Below, piece after piece: positions 18,047 to 26,117 of a stretch of DNA of 38,616 nt. This DNA is from Xanthobacteraceae bacterium (GTDB lineage: Bacteria; Pseudomonadota; Alphaproteobacteria; Rhizobiales; Xanthobacteraceae). A program made the position numbers and the translations under genes. The DNA lies in NCBI GenBank assembly GCA_030037645.1, contig JASHQI010000077.1, positions 1-38,616 on the forward strand, in the 5' to 3' direction. The notes under the pieces are model-generated. The model searched no databases, had not been told where the DNA came from, and was given only the letters and a program-made list of their open reading frames with translations. The first letter of the stretch is position 1; every line of letters begins with the position of its first letter.

Positions 18047-20608
18047 ATGCTTGCTCCGGCCACAGCGCCGATCCGACTGCTGCCGCTGCGTTTTGCCTGG
18101 CGCGAGCTGCGCGGCGGATTGCGCGGTTTCGGCGTTTTCATTGCCTGCATTGCGCTCGGCGTCCTGGCGATCGCCGGGGTCGGTTCAGTAGCCACAAGCC
18201 TCGACGACGGTATCGGCAACGCCGGCCGCGTGATTCTCGGCGGCGACCTCGCCTTTTCGCTCATTCAGCGCGAGGCGAGCGCCGGCGAGCGCACATTTCT
18301 CGACGCGCGTGGCACCGTTTCGGTGGCCGCGACGACTCGAGCCATGGCGCGGACCGGCGATGGTCAGGCGACGCTGGTTGAGGTCAAGGCAGTCGATGCC
18401 GCCTATCCGTTATACGGCGCGGTCAAGACCGACCCCGCCATGCCGCTGGCGGCGGTGTTCGGGCGTCATGGCGCTGCGTTCGGCGCCGCGGTCGATCCGA
18501 CGCTGCTCACGCGCCTCAATCTGAAAACCGGCGACCGCGTCACCATCGGCAATGTGCCGATCGAATTGCGCGCGGCGCTCGTCAACGAGCCGGACAAACT
18601 GGCCGGTGGCATCGGTTTCGGCCCGCGCGTGCTCATGAGCGAGGCGGCGCTGCGGGCGAGCGGTCTCATTCAGCCTGGCAGTCTGGTGCGCTGGCAATAT
18701 CGGCTGCGCCTGCCCGCGTCTCACTCCAGCACTCGCGACGTGACGACGCTCGAGCAACAGGCCGAGGCGGCGTTCCCGGATGCCGGCTGGGAAGTGCGCA
18801 CGCGCAACAAAGCGTCGCCGCAAATCGAGCGCAACGTCGAGCGCTTCAGTCAATTCCTGACACTGGTCGCCTTGACCACCTTGATGGTCGGCGGCGTCGG
18901 CGTTGCCAACGCCGTCGCCGCCCATCTCGCGCGCAAGCGCGATGCGATCGCGACCATGAAAGCGCTCGGCGCGACCGGCGGCGAAGTCTTTGCGGTTTAC
19001 TGCACGCAGATGGCGCTGGTCGCGCTGTTCGCCAGCGTCCTTGGCGCGGCGTTTGGTGCGGCGCTGCCCTACGTGGTTGCCTGGGCTTTCAGTGCGATCA
19101 TTCCGCTTCCCGTGGCGCCGTCGCTGCATCCTACGGTCCTGGCCTTGTCGATCGGCTATGGGCTCCTGACGGCGCTTGTGTTCGCACTATGGCCGCTCGG
19201 ACGCGCACACGATATTTCAGTGTCGATGTTGTTTCGCGATCAGATTGCCGCCGAACGAAGCTGGCCGCGACGGCGCTACCTCCTCGCCATCGCGGCGATG
19301 GCCGCTATTCTCACCGCACTGGCTATCGAGACCACCTACGAGCACCGTATTGCGGCGATCTTCATCGCCGCCGCAGCGGCGGTGTTCATGGTGCTGCGCT
19401 TCGTCGCCTGGCTTGGCATGTGGATCGCTCGCCGCCTGCCGCGGCAACGCTCGACCGTGCTGCGGCTTGCAATCGCCAATATTCACCGCCCGGGCGCCTT
19501 GACGCCGACCGTCGTGCTCTCGCTCGGGCTTGGCCTCGCCTTGCTCGTGACTGTGATCGAGATCGACGACAATCTCCACCGCCAATTCACCGCCTCACTG
19601 CCGGCAAAGGCGCCGTCTTTCTTTTTTCTCGATATCCCATCTGCGGGCGCCGACCGCTTCGACGCCTTCGTGCGCGATCACGCGCCACCCTCCACGCTGA
19701 AGCGCGTGCCGATGCTGCGCGGCCGCATCGTCTCGGCGAACGGCATCAAAGCCGAGGACCTCAAGCCCGCGGCCGGCTCCGGATGGGTGCTGCGCGGCGA
19801 TCGCGGCATCACCTACGCTGCCGTGGTCCCGGCGGGTTCGCGGATCGTCGCCGGCAATTGGTGGGGCGCCGATTATCACGGCGAGCCGCTGGTCTCGCTC
19901 GAGAACCGCACCGCGCAGGATTTGCACCTCAAGATCGGCGAACCCATCACCGTCAACGTGCTTGGCCGCAACGTGACGGCCCAAATCGCCAATCGCCGCG
20001 CCGTCGATTGGGAGAATCTCGGCATCAATTTCGTGCTGGTGTTCTCGCCCGGCACCTTCGACGGCGCCCCGCACTCCGATATCGCCACACTGACCTATGC
20101 GAATGGCGGCACAACACAGCAGGAAACGGCGCTGATCAGGGCGCTCGCCGACGCCTATCCGACCGTCAGCGTCGTGCGCGTCAAGGACGCGCTCGACGCG
20201 CTCTATGCGATCATCGCCAAGCTGGTCCTGGCGCTGCGCGCGGCGAGTTCGATTACACTGGTTGCCGCCGCCTTCGTGCTCGGCGGCGCCTTGGCCGCGA
20301 GCCAGCGCTTTCGAATCTACGACGCCGTGGTGCTCAAGACGTACGGGGCGACACGGCCGCGACTGCTCGCCGCCTACGCACTCGAATATCTCCTCATCGG
20401 CGTCGCGACCATTGTGGTCGGCGTTGCGATGGGGTCGCTCGCGGCCGATCTGATCGTGACACGGGTCATGGAATTTCCGTTCGTGTTCGCGACGGCGCCG
20501 GCAATCGAAGCGACAATTGCCGTGCTGGCGATGACGCTCTCGCTCGGCCTCATTGGTACCCTCGCTGCGCTCGGCCGCAAGCCCGCGGAGGTATTAAGGA
20601 ATCTTTAG
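18047..20608 (+). CDS. FtsX-type ABC transporter permease (YbbP-like)
   Basis: This 853-residue permease is of the double-FtsX type. The first membrane helix (FGVFIACIALGVLAIAGVG, about residues 24-42) is followed by a large extracytoplasmic domain. A three-helix FtsX block comes next (LVALTTLMVGGVGVANAV and the following two helices), then two central helices. A second periplasmic domain leads to a C-terminal FtsX block ending ALGRKPAEVLRNL. I count about ten membrane segments. It pairs with the ATPase directly upstream. In E. coli the homologous ybbA-ybbP pair sits beside tesA, and a role in exporting lipids or toxic hydrophobic compounds is suspected but not established. The ATG at 18047 is preferred over an in-frame start inside the ATPase gene. 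Confidence 0.92.
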   Translation: MLAPATAPIRLLPLRFAWRELRGGLRGFGVFIACIALGVLAIAGVGSVATSLDDGIGNAGRVILGGDLAFSLIQREASAGERTFLDARGTVSVAATTRAMARTGDGQATLVEVKAVDAAYPLYGAVKTDPAMPLAAVFGRHGAAFGAAVDPTLLTRLNLKTGDRVTIGNVPIELRAALVNEPDKLAGGIGFGPRVLMSEAALRASGLIQPGSLVRWQYRLRLPASHSSTRDVTTLEQQAEAAFPDAGWEVRTRNKASPQIERNVERFSQFLTLVALTTLMVGGVGVANAVAAHLARKRDAIATMKALGATGGEVFAVYCTQMALVALFASVLGAAFGAALPYVVAWAFSAIIPLPVAPSLHPTVLALSIGYGLLTALVFALWPLGRAHDISVSMLFRDQIAAERSWPRRRYLLAIAAMAAILTALAIETTYEHRIAAIFIAAAAAVFMVLRFVAWLGMWIARRLPRQRSTVLRLAIANIHRPGALTPTVVLSLGLGLALLVTVIEIDDNLHRQFTASLPAKAPSFFFLDIPSAGADRFDAFVRDHAPPSTLKRVPMLRGRIVSANGIKAEDLKPAAGSGWVLRGDRGITYAAVVPAGSRIVAGNWWGADYHGEPLVSLENRTAQDLHLKIGEPITVNVLGRNVTAQIANRRAVDWENLGINFVLVFSPGTFDGAPHSDIATLTYANGGTTQQETALIRALADAYPTVSVVRVKDALDALYAIIAKLVLALRAASSITLVAAAFVLGGALAASQRFRIYDAVVLKTYGATRPRLLAAYALEYLLIGVATIVVGVAMGSLAADLIVTRVMEFPFVFATAPAIEATIAVLAMTLSLGLIGTLAALGRKPAEVLRNL

Positions 20609-20706
20609 CCCCCGGCGACGCCGCGGAAAGCATGAACAGATTGTAACGCACGTAACTATGGCGTCGCACCCATCTGGCGGACAGCGCGCTTTCGCACTAG
20701 ATTCGC

Positions 20707-20777
20707 GGCACATGTATTCGGCCTTCGCCGAATGCCAGGGCCCGGCGAGTGCCGGGACAACCCCAGGGGTATTCTCC
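20707..20777 (+). ncRNA. Probable ybhL leader RNA
   Basis: The 5' region of the Bax-inhibitor-1 gene contains two clean hairpins, ATTCGGC-CTTC-GCCGAAT (20716-20733) and CCCGGC-GAGT-GCCGGG (20741-20756). A tight CCCCAGGGG follows, holding the AGGGG that serves as ribosome binding site for the ATG at 20778. A conserved alphaproteobacterial element called the ybhL leader is described upstream of exactly this gene family. I assign this stretch by position and architecture, not by a profile match. A weak promoter (CTAGAT as -10 near 20697) may lie just upstream. Confidence 0.6.
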
Positions 20778-21548
20778 ATGTCCGACTTCGATCGGAATCT
20801 CGCGACTGCCAGGACCGGCTATCGCACCGACCAGGTGACGATTGATGCGGGTCTGCGCGCGCACATGATCCGCGTCTACAATTATATGACCGTCGGCGTG
20901 GCGCTGACCGGGCTGGTCGCCTGGTTGGCGTATCAGGCGGCCGGCGGCGCGGCCATAACGCTCACCGGCAACGGCATCGGCGGATTGACACCGTTCGGGC
21001 AGGCGATCTTCGGCAGCCCGCTGATGTGGGTTCTGATCTTCGCGCCGCTCGTGCTGGTGTTCGTACTGAGCTTCGGCATCAATCGCCTCGCGGCTGGAAC
21101 GGCGCTGATGCTGTTCTTCGTCTATGCCGGCTTGCTCGGGCTGTCGCTGGCCTCGATTTTCCTCGCCTACACCGGTCAGTCGATCGCCCAGGTATTCGCG
21201 ATTACGGCGGCGACATTCGGGGCGATGAGTCTTTGGGGCTACACCACCAAGCGCGATCTCACGGCCTTCGGCTCGTTTCTGTTCATGGGTCTGATCGGCA
21301 TCATCATCGCCAGCCTCGTCAATATCTTCCTCGCATCGAATGCGATGGCCTTCGTGATCTCGGTGCTCGGCGTGCTCATCTTCACCGGGCTGACCGCCTA
21401 CGACACCCAGTCGATCAAGGAAATGTATAGCCCGATGGACGACGGCACCGTCGCCGGCCGCAAGGCGGTGATGGGAGCGCTGCGGCTCTATCTCGACTTC
21501 ATCAACCTGTTCCTGATGCTGCTGCGCATCTTCGGCGAGCGTCGCTGA
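20778..21548 (+). CDS. Bax inhibitor-1 / YccA family membrane protein
   Basis: The 256-residue protein is of the BI-1 (UPF0005, YbhL/YccA) family; members are membrane proteins, some with pH-gated calcium leak activity, and the bacterial role is poorly defined. A 40-residue cytoplasmic start ending in LRAHMIRVYNYMTVGVALTGLV leads into about seven hydrophobic helices. The family segments GLTAYDTQSIKEMY and the C-terminal LYLDFINLFLMLLRIFGERR are present. The start is set at ATG 20778; an in-frame ATG at 20658 would translate the leader RNA into unlikely sequence. A strong terminator follows 22 bases after the stop, so the gene is a single transcription unit. Confidence 0.93.
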   Translation: MSDFDRNLATARTGYRTDQVTIDAGLRAHMIRVYNYMTVGVALTGLVAWLAYQAAGGAAITLTGNGIGGLTPFGQAIFGSPLMWVLIFAPLVLVFVLSFGINRLAAGTALMLFFVYAGLLGLSLASIFLAYTGQSIAQVFAITAATFGAMSLWGYTTKRDLTAFGSFLFMGLIGIIIASLVNIFLASNAMAFVISVLGVLIFTGLTAYDTQSIKEMYSPMDDGTVAGRKAVMGALRLYLDFINLFLMLLRIFGERR

Positions 21549-21570
21549 ATAGACGCAAATTGCAATCGCA

Positions 21571-21599
21571 ACGCCCCGGCCAGCCCGGGGCGTATTTTT
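21571..21599 (+). terminator. Rho-independent terminator after the BI-1 gene
   Basis: A perfect nine-pair stem ACGCCCCGG (21571-21579) / CCGGGGCGT (21585-21593) with a five-base loop is followed by ATTTTTA. It ends where the convergent MFS gene stops. Confidence 0.85.
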
Positions 21600-22797
21600 A
21601 TGCGAGCGAGCCGGTCGCGGTAGGGGACGCCCGCAACAGCATCAGCGCCGCAAAGGCCGCAACGCAAAGCGCGGTCGACACCAGAATGACCCAGGTGCCC
21701 ATCGCCTGGAGCAACAGCCCGAACAGCAACGGTGCGAATGCCTGCGCCGCGCGCGCCGGCGCGCCGAGCAGGCCGTTGCGCTCGCCATAGGCATAGGGGC
21801 CGAACACGGCGAGCGGCACCGTGCCGCGCGCGATGGTGAGAAGGCCGTTGCCGGCGCCGTAGAAGATCGCAAACGCCGCCGCCGCGGGCGCCCCGATCAT
21901 GGCGAAGATGGCGGCGCCGAGCGGATGCAGCAGCGCGGCGATCCGCGCCGACACCAGCGGATGAACCTTGCGCAGGATCAAAAACTCCACGGCCCGCGCC
22001 GCCACCTGCGCCGGGCCGACGAGTGCGGCCGCCGCCACCGCCTGCACCGGCGTCGCGCCGGCGCGTTCGAGCAGCGTCGGTAGCTGCGCCGCCATCGCGC
22101 CGGTCACGAACCAAGCGCTGGCAAAAACGAACGCCAGCAGAAACATCTCCTTATACGGCTTCCAGCCGACCGAGGCTCGCGGTGCAGGGGAAACATGGGC
22201 TGGCCGCGCCGGCTGCGGCAGCAACAAGCGATTGAGCGGAAGTCCGATCACCAGATTGAGCGCCGCCCACACCAGCACGGTCTCGCGCCAACCGAACGTG
22301 TCGTTGAGAAACGTCGACAATGGCCAACTGACCGTCGAGGCAAAGCCGGCGAACAGCGTGATGCCGGTGATGGGGCCGCGCGCGTTGTTGCCGTAAAGCG
22401 CGGTGAGCGTGGCAAATCCGGCGTCGTAAAGTCCGAGCGCCATGCCGATGCCCAGAACAGCCCAGGCCACAAACAACACGGCGACATCGTTGGCGGCGGC
22501 GAGTGCGATCAAACCGCCGGCCAGGACGAGGTTGGAAACCACCAAGACTCCTCGTCCGCCGTAGCGGTCGATGATCCGTCCCACCGCCGGACCGGCGAAG
22601 GCGGCAATCAACAACGCCATGGAAAAGGCCGCAAACACCCACGAACGCGGCACGCCAAGGCTGGCGCCGATCGGATCGGCGAGAATCGCCGGCAGATAAT
22701 AGCTCGATGCCCAAGCAAGCGTCTGTGCCAGCCCGAGCGCCGTCACGACGACGCGGCGCGATCGGCCTGATGACAGGTGGTTGGGCTCTTCACTCAA
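21598..22797 (-). CDS. Major facilitator superfamily transporter
   Basis: This 399-residue protein has the MFS pattern of about twelve hydrophobic helices. A polar N terminus is followed by TALGLAQTLAWASSYYLPAIL, the loop motif GRIIDRYGGRG between helices 2 and 3 (the family RxGxR-like motif), a central basic loop near residue 200, and a second six-helix half. The substrate is unknown. The gene is divergent from a LysR-type regulator with a 136-base gap, a layout that often means the regulator controls the transporter. That is inference. Confidence 0.88.
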   Translation of the reverse strand: MSEEPNHLSSGRSRRVVVTALGLAQTLAWASSYYLPAILADPIGASLGVPRSWVFAAFSMALLIAAFAGPAVGRIIDRYGGRGVLVVSNLVLAGGLIALAAANDVAVLFVAWAVLGIGMALGLYDAGFATLTALYGNNARGPITGITLFAGFASTVSWPLSTFLNDTFGWRETVLVWAALNLVIGLPLNRLLLPQPARPAHVSPAPRASVGWKPYKEMFLLAFVFASAWFVTGAMAAQLPTLLERAGATPVQAVAAAALVGPAQVAARAVEFLILRKVHPLVSARIAALLHPLGAAIFAMIGAPAAAAFAIFYGAGNGLLTIARGTVPLAVFGPYAYGERNGLLGAPARAAQAFAPLLFGLLLQAMGTWVILVSTALCVAAFAALMLLRASPTATGSLA

Positions 22798-22906
22798 GGC
22801 CGATCGCCTGCGCCGCGCTTGACCGCAGCCGTGCCTGCGACTCGGTCATGCGCGCAGTTTTGCAGAATTATCGGCGCCGGGGTAGCATAAGCATGGCTCG
22901 CGCTTG

Positions 22907-22921
22907 TTATCATTCTCATAA
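22907..22921. promoter_or_regulatory. Possible LysR-type operator in the MFS/LysR gap
   Basis: TTATCATTCTCATAA is a 15-base imperfect dyad (TTAT, seven bases, ATAA) fitting the T-N11-A rule for LysR-type regulators. It lies against the ribosome binding site of the LysR gene, where binding would block its own expression. The A/T-rich dyad also loosely recalls Fur-type boxes. Confidence 0.3.
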
Positions 22922-22933
22922 GGAAAACTTTGA

Positions 22934-23848
22934 GTGCGCCAGCTCGGCCTCGACCGCCTTCGCGCCTTCACCTATGTCGTGGAGCTCGGCAGCTTTTCCG
23001 CCGCCGCGGAACGTCTGGATCTGACCCAGCCGGCAATCAGTTTGCAGGTGCGCGAACTCGAGAAACAGGTCGGCGTTCGATTGATCGAAAGGGTCGGCCG
23101 CCGAGCGGCGCCAACCGCCGCCGGCGAGGAGCTTCTCGGCCACGCGCGGCGCATCGATGCCAATGTGAGCGCGGCGCTCGAGGCCATGCAGCGCCACGCC
23201 AAGGGCACGATCGGACGAATTCGGCTCGGCACCGGCGATACCGCCTGCATCTATTTTTTGCCGCCGGTGCTGCGTTCCCTGCGCAACAAATTCCCGTCGC
23301 TCGACATCGTCGTGAGCACCGGCAATTCGCCGGATTTTCTCAAGGCCATCGAGGACAACACGATCGATGTCGGACTTGTCACCTTGCCCGCTCCGGGGCG
23401 GATGTTCGACGTCCAGCCTCTGCTGGACGACGAGTTTGTGGCGATCACTTCACGCGGCGCCGTAACGCTGCCGGAAAAGGTCACTCCGTCCGATCTCGCC
23501 AAGCTTCCGGTCGTGCTCTACGAGCCGGGAGCCAATTCACGTCAAGTGATCGACCAATGGGCCATCCGCGCCGGCATTGCGCTCAAGCCGGTGATGGAGC
23601 TCGGCAGCGTCGAAGCGATCAAGGAACTGGTCGGCGCGGGACTTGGCTGCGGCGTGGTGCCGCTGATGGCGCTGCCGACAGCCGGAATACGCCGCCGAAC
23701 CGTCATCCGCCCGTTACAGCCGAGGCTCTGCCGCAAGCTCGCGATCGTGATGCGCCGCGACAAACCCGTTCAACGCGGCCTGCGAGAGGTTATTCAGGCA
23801 ATCAAGATGTTTGCCGACGAGTTTCGCGCTCCGCCCATCAAAGGCTAA
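22934..23848 (+). CDS. LysR-family transcriptional regulator
   Basis: This 304-residue protein has an N-terminal winged helix-turn-helix (about residues 5-65: RLRAFTYVVELGSFSAAAERL, then TQPAISLQVRELE) and a C-terminal substrate-binding domain of the LysR type (about 90-295). The start is GTG 22934 with AAGGAA eight bases upstream; no ATG fits the conserved N terminus. It is divergent from the MFS carrier. The acetyltransferase gene starts 15 bases after its stop on the same strand, so these two probably share a transcript. The effector is unknown. Confidence 0.92.
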   Translation: MRQLGLDRLRAFTYVVELGSFSAAAERLDLTQPAISLQVRELEKQVGVRLIERVGRRAAPTAAGEELLGHARRIDANVSAALEAMQRHAKGTIGRIRLGTGDTACIYFLPPVLRSLRNKFPSLDIVVSTGNSPDFLKAIEDNTIDVGLVTLPAPGRMFDVQPLLDDEFVAITSRGAVTLPEKVTPSDLAKLPVVLYEPGANSRQVIDQWAIRAGIALKPVMELGSVEAIKELVGAGLGCGVVPLMALPTAGIRRRTVIRPLQPRLCRKLAIVMRRDKPVQRGLREVIQAIKMFADEFRAPPIKG

Positions 23849-23863
23849 AGCCGGACCCGCCTC

Positions 23864-24406
23864 ATGAATGAGACGCCAGCGATCCACAGCATCACCATAC
23901 GCCCGGCCAGTCCCGCCGACATCGCCGCCATCACCGAGATTTACGCCGACGCCGTGCAACACGGCACGGCCTCGTTCGAGATCGAGCCGCCTGATACCAG
24001 GGAAATGATGCGGCGCCTGCAGATGCTCATGACCGGCGGCTATCCTTATCTCGTCGCCGAGCACGCCGGCACGGTCGCCGGCTACGCCTATGCCGGACCT
24101 TACCGCGTGCGACCGGGATATTCCTGGAGCGTCGAGGACTCGATTTACGTTGCGGCCGAATTCCACCGCGAGGGAATGGGACGACGCCTGCTCGCACAGC
24201 TCATCGCCGACGCCGAATCACGCGGCTATCGCCAGATGATCGCGGTGATCGGGGATTCGGCGCAAATTCCGTCGATCGCGCTGCATGAGAGGGCCGGATT
24301 TGCGCTGATCGGCACGTTGCGCTCGGTCGGCTTCAAGCACGGCAGATGGCTCGACACTGTGCTGATGCAGCGCGCGCTTGGAAACGGCGACGCCTCGCCG
24401 CCTTAG
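23864..24406 (+). CDS. GNAT acetyltransferase, phosphinothricin/methionine-sulfoximine type
   Basis: The 180-residue protein resembles the Pat/MnaT (YncA) group, which acetylates phosphinothricin, methionine sulfoximine or related amino acids. Family landmarks are IRPASPADIAAITEIYADAV near the N terminus, the segment GTASFEIEPPD, the acetyl-CoA motif FHREGMGRRLL near residue 104, and GFKHGRWLDTVLMQR at the end. It follows the LysR gene by 15 bases. True resistance activity cannot be claimed; many homologues are housekeeping enzymes. Its stop overlaps the end of the DUF2794 gene on the other strand by four bases. Confidence 0.88.
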   Translation: MNETPAIHSITIRPASPADIAAITEIYADAVQHGTASFEIEPPDTREMMRRLQMLMTGGYPYLVAEHAGTVAGYAYAGPYRVRPGYSWSVEDSIYVAAEFHREGMGRRLLAQLIADAESRGYRQMIAVIGDSAQIPSIALHERAGFALIGTLRSVGFKHGRWLDTVLMQRALGNGDASPP

Positions 24407-24768
24407 CCCGCAACCACGCGGATCGAACGATCGAGCGCGCCCAGCACGCGATCGAGTTCCTGGCCGCGACGAACAATGTGGCCGGTCGCCGAGATCACGC
24501 TGTAGGCGCCCTGCCGCCGCTCGAGCCGCGGATTCTTCTCGATACGATAGATGGGGACTTCGGAAGCGCGCCGAAAAACCGAAAACACCGCGCGGTCTTT
24601 GAGATAATCGATTGCGTAATCGCGCCACTCACCGGCCGCGACCATGCGGCCATATAGGCTAAGGATGTGGTCAAGCTCGCGCCGGCTGAATGTAACCTTG
24701 ACCGCGGGGGCGACAGCACGAAGCTCGCCCCCGCGCCACGGGCTCGGTTCGATTTCGCCGAAGTCCAT
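24403..24768 (-). CDS. DUF2794 family protein
   Basis: This 121-residue soluble protein matches the DUF2794 family, found almost only in alphaproteobacteria and without known function. Recognisable features are VTFSRRELDHILSLYGRMVA (about residues 25-44), GEWRDYAIDYLKDRAVFSVFRR, and the C-terminal GHIVRRGQELDRVL. The ATG at 24766-24768 is preceded by AAAAGGAGG, a strong ribosome binding site. No membrane segment or signal peptide is visible. Convergent with the acetyltransferase gene. Confidence 0.88.
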   Translation of the reverse strand: MDFGEIEPSPWRGGELRAVAPAVKVTFSRRELDHILSLYGRMVAAGEWRDYAIDYLKDRAVFSVFRRASEVPIYRIEKNPRLERRQGAYSVISATGHIVRRGQELDRVLGALDRSIRVVAG

Positions 24769-24845
24769 GCGGCGCCTCCTTTTCCATGCAAGCTTTATGA
24801 TCGCGCCGCGCGGCTATTCCGGCAAGGGCATCCTGTGCGGCAAAT

Positions 24846-24905
24846 CCGTAAACCGGTCCCGACCAGGAAGCGGCGGGCGGTCGGATGCCCGCGTCGTGTT
24901 TACGG
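24846..24905. repeat. Long hairpin upstream of the DUF2794 gene
   Basis: The arms CCGTAAAC (24846-24853) and GTTTACGG (24898-24905) enclose further complementary words CCGACC and GGTCGG. The hairpin lies 78-137 bases upstream of the DUF2794 start on its coding strand and upstream of the candidate small RNA on the other. It forms part of the 434-base gene-free stretch 24769-25202. Between here and the small RNA I see nothing else. Confidence 0.5.
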
Positions 24906-24968
24906 GTATGGGTGCGGCAATTTCGACGGCGGGATTCACGGATTCGTTAATGTGATCATAATGCGGCC

Positions 24969-25155
24969 CCATTTCGGCCCAGCACACGCCAAGCTGACCT
25001 GCGAGACGATTAATCGTTGCCTCAGGGCCCGGTCTGCATCGCACTCCGGATTCCTCAGCCCCCCAGCCCCCCGGGGCGCGGACGGACCGGGCCAGAGTTC
25101 CGTGTACGGTTCAATCCCCAATCCTTTAAGGCCGGCACTGCCGGCCTTTTCTTTT
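24969..25155 (+). ncRNA. Candidate small RNA of unknown family
   Basis: The gap 24769-25202 ends in a strong plus-strand terminator although no plus-strand gene lies upstream of it after 24406, so a plus-strand transcript is implied. A possible promoter is TTCACG (24935-24940), 16 bases, CATAAT (24957-24962), predicting a start near 24969 and an RNA of about 187 bases. Inside it, GGCCCGGTC (about 25026-25034) pairs perfectly with GACCGGGCC (about 25085-25093). The loop between them carries two CCCCCC runs that could pair with ribosome binding sites. I could not match it to 6S, SRP RNA, RNase P RNA or tmRNA. Start and identity are inference. Confidence 0.45.
25128..25155 (+). terminator. Rho-independent terminator of the candidate small RNA
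   Basis: A nine-pair stem AAGGCCGGC (25128-25136) / GCCGGCCTT (25140-25148) with the three-base loop ACT is followed by TTCTTTT. The T-tract lies only on the plus-strand side, so it is directional. Confidence 0.85.
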
Positions 25156-25202
25156 CAGACGAGGGAAAACGCGCGACGGATGCAAGGGAAACGCCTCATC
25201 CA

Positions 25203-26000
25203 TCATCTGGCGTCTGTCGTCCGTCCACCGTTCGCTGTGGTCTGCTGTCCGCCGTCCGTCGGCTGAAACGGTGCGAATGCCGCGCCGAGGACGATGCCCG
25301 GCTGGTCGCGCGTGCCTTCTTGCACCACCACGGCGGCGGCGTCGATCCGGTCGGTCCTGATCTCCGACATCGGGACTGTCCAGGTCGAGTCCGTCCCGGT
25401 CCAATCGCCGAGCTTCAGCCAGCTTCGGACGACATTGTGATAGGTGACGGTGCGGCCGCGATTCTCGCCACGGCCGATGGCGACGGCGACGGCGCGCTCG
25501 AGCGGGCACAGCCAAACTTCGCCGCCAAGATGCGCTTTCGGCGTCGCCCCGACCCTGACGGACAAATCGCTGCTGCCCACCGAAAGTTGCACCGGTACCG
25601 ACATGACGTCGGGTTTCTGATCCGTCAGCGCAATGACGCGCTCGATGGCGGCGCGGTCACTGCCGAGCACATGCATGCTGCCGTTGACGACGATTTGCGG
25701 CGTATAGACCTGTCGATCGCCGCGCATGCGCGCGTAAGCGCGCTGCCGCGCCGAATGCACCGGACTGGCGAGCGTATCCTTCCAGCCGAGATAATCCCAA
25801 ATATCGATCGGAAGACTCAAGGCGACGAGCGACGGATCCTTGGCCAACTCGCCAAGCAGCTTGTCGGCCGGCGGGCAGGACGAGCAGCCCTGACTGGTGA
25901 ATAGCTCAAGCAATGCACGCGGTGCGGCGCGCGCAACCGCGTAGCTTGCGAGCAAAAGTCCGACGATAAGGGGCGCCGACGCGAGGCGGCGACAAAGCAT
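25203..26000 (-). CDS. DUF1223 family secreted thioredoxin-like protein
   Basis: The DUF1223 family has a thioredoxin-like fold and no firmly known role. The 265-residue precursor has a signal peptide (hydrophobic core about residues 9-24, likely cleavage after ARA), then LELFTSQGCSSCPPAD with the Cys39/Cys42 pair. The segments LPIDIWDYLGWKDTLASP and YTPQIVVNGS are typical of the family. The ATG at 25998-26000 is chosen for its GGAGG six bases upstream; a GTG at 26018 is the alternative. The last 18 or so residues (TDGGQQTTANGGRTTDAR) are low-complexity and are encoded by repeat-like DNA, so the original C terminus was probably replaced. It follows acnA on the same strand after 117 bases. Confidence 0.88.
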   Translation of the reverse strand: MLCRRLASAPLIVGLLLASYAVARAAPRALLELFTSQGCSSCPPADKLLGELAKDPSLVALSLPIDIWDYLGWKDTLASPVHSARQRAYARMRGDRQVYTPQIVVNGSMHVLGSDRAAIERVIALTDQKPDVMSVPVQLSVGSSDLSVRVGATPKAHLGGEVWLCPLERAVAVAIGRGENRGRTVTYHNVVRSWLKLGDWTGTDSTWTVPMSEIRTDRIDAAAVVVQEGTRDQPGIVLGAAFAPFQPTDGGQQTTANGGRTTDAR

Positions 26001-26117
26001 TCCGACCTCCACCCCCACAGACCCCTGGATGACGGTTTCGTGACGACGCCTTCCTAACGCGCGCGACAGTCAACCGCCACTCAATTTGAGGTGAGGCACC
26101 GGTCGAAGCCGCACGAC

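Noticed and set aside
19189-20646. Plus-strand open frame of 485 codons overlapping the FtsX-type permease
   Set aside because: Its translation is dominated by Arg and has no hydrophobic helices, while the other frame gives a normal permease.
24814-25044. Possible 76-codon minus-strand gene in the DUF2794/DUF1223 gap
   Set aside because: No ribosome binding site or recognisable motif, and it overlaps the candidate small RNA and the hairpin at 24846-24905; the Pro-rich composition alone is not enough.
25108-25122. GGTTCAATCCCC resembling a tRNA or tmRNA T-loop
   Set aside because: The flanking bases cannot form the five-pair T stem, no acceptor stem or CCA lies nearby, and the tmRNA tag sequence is absent.
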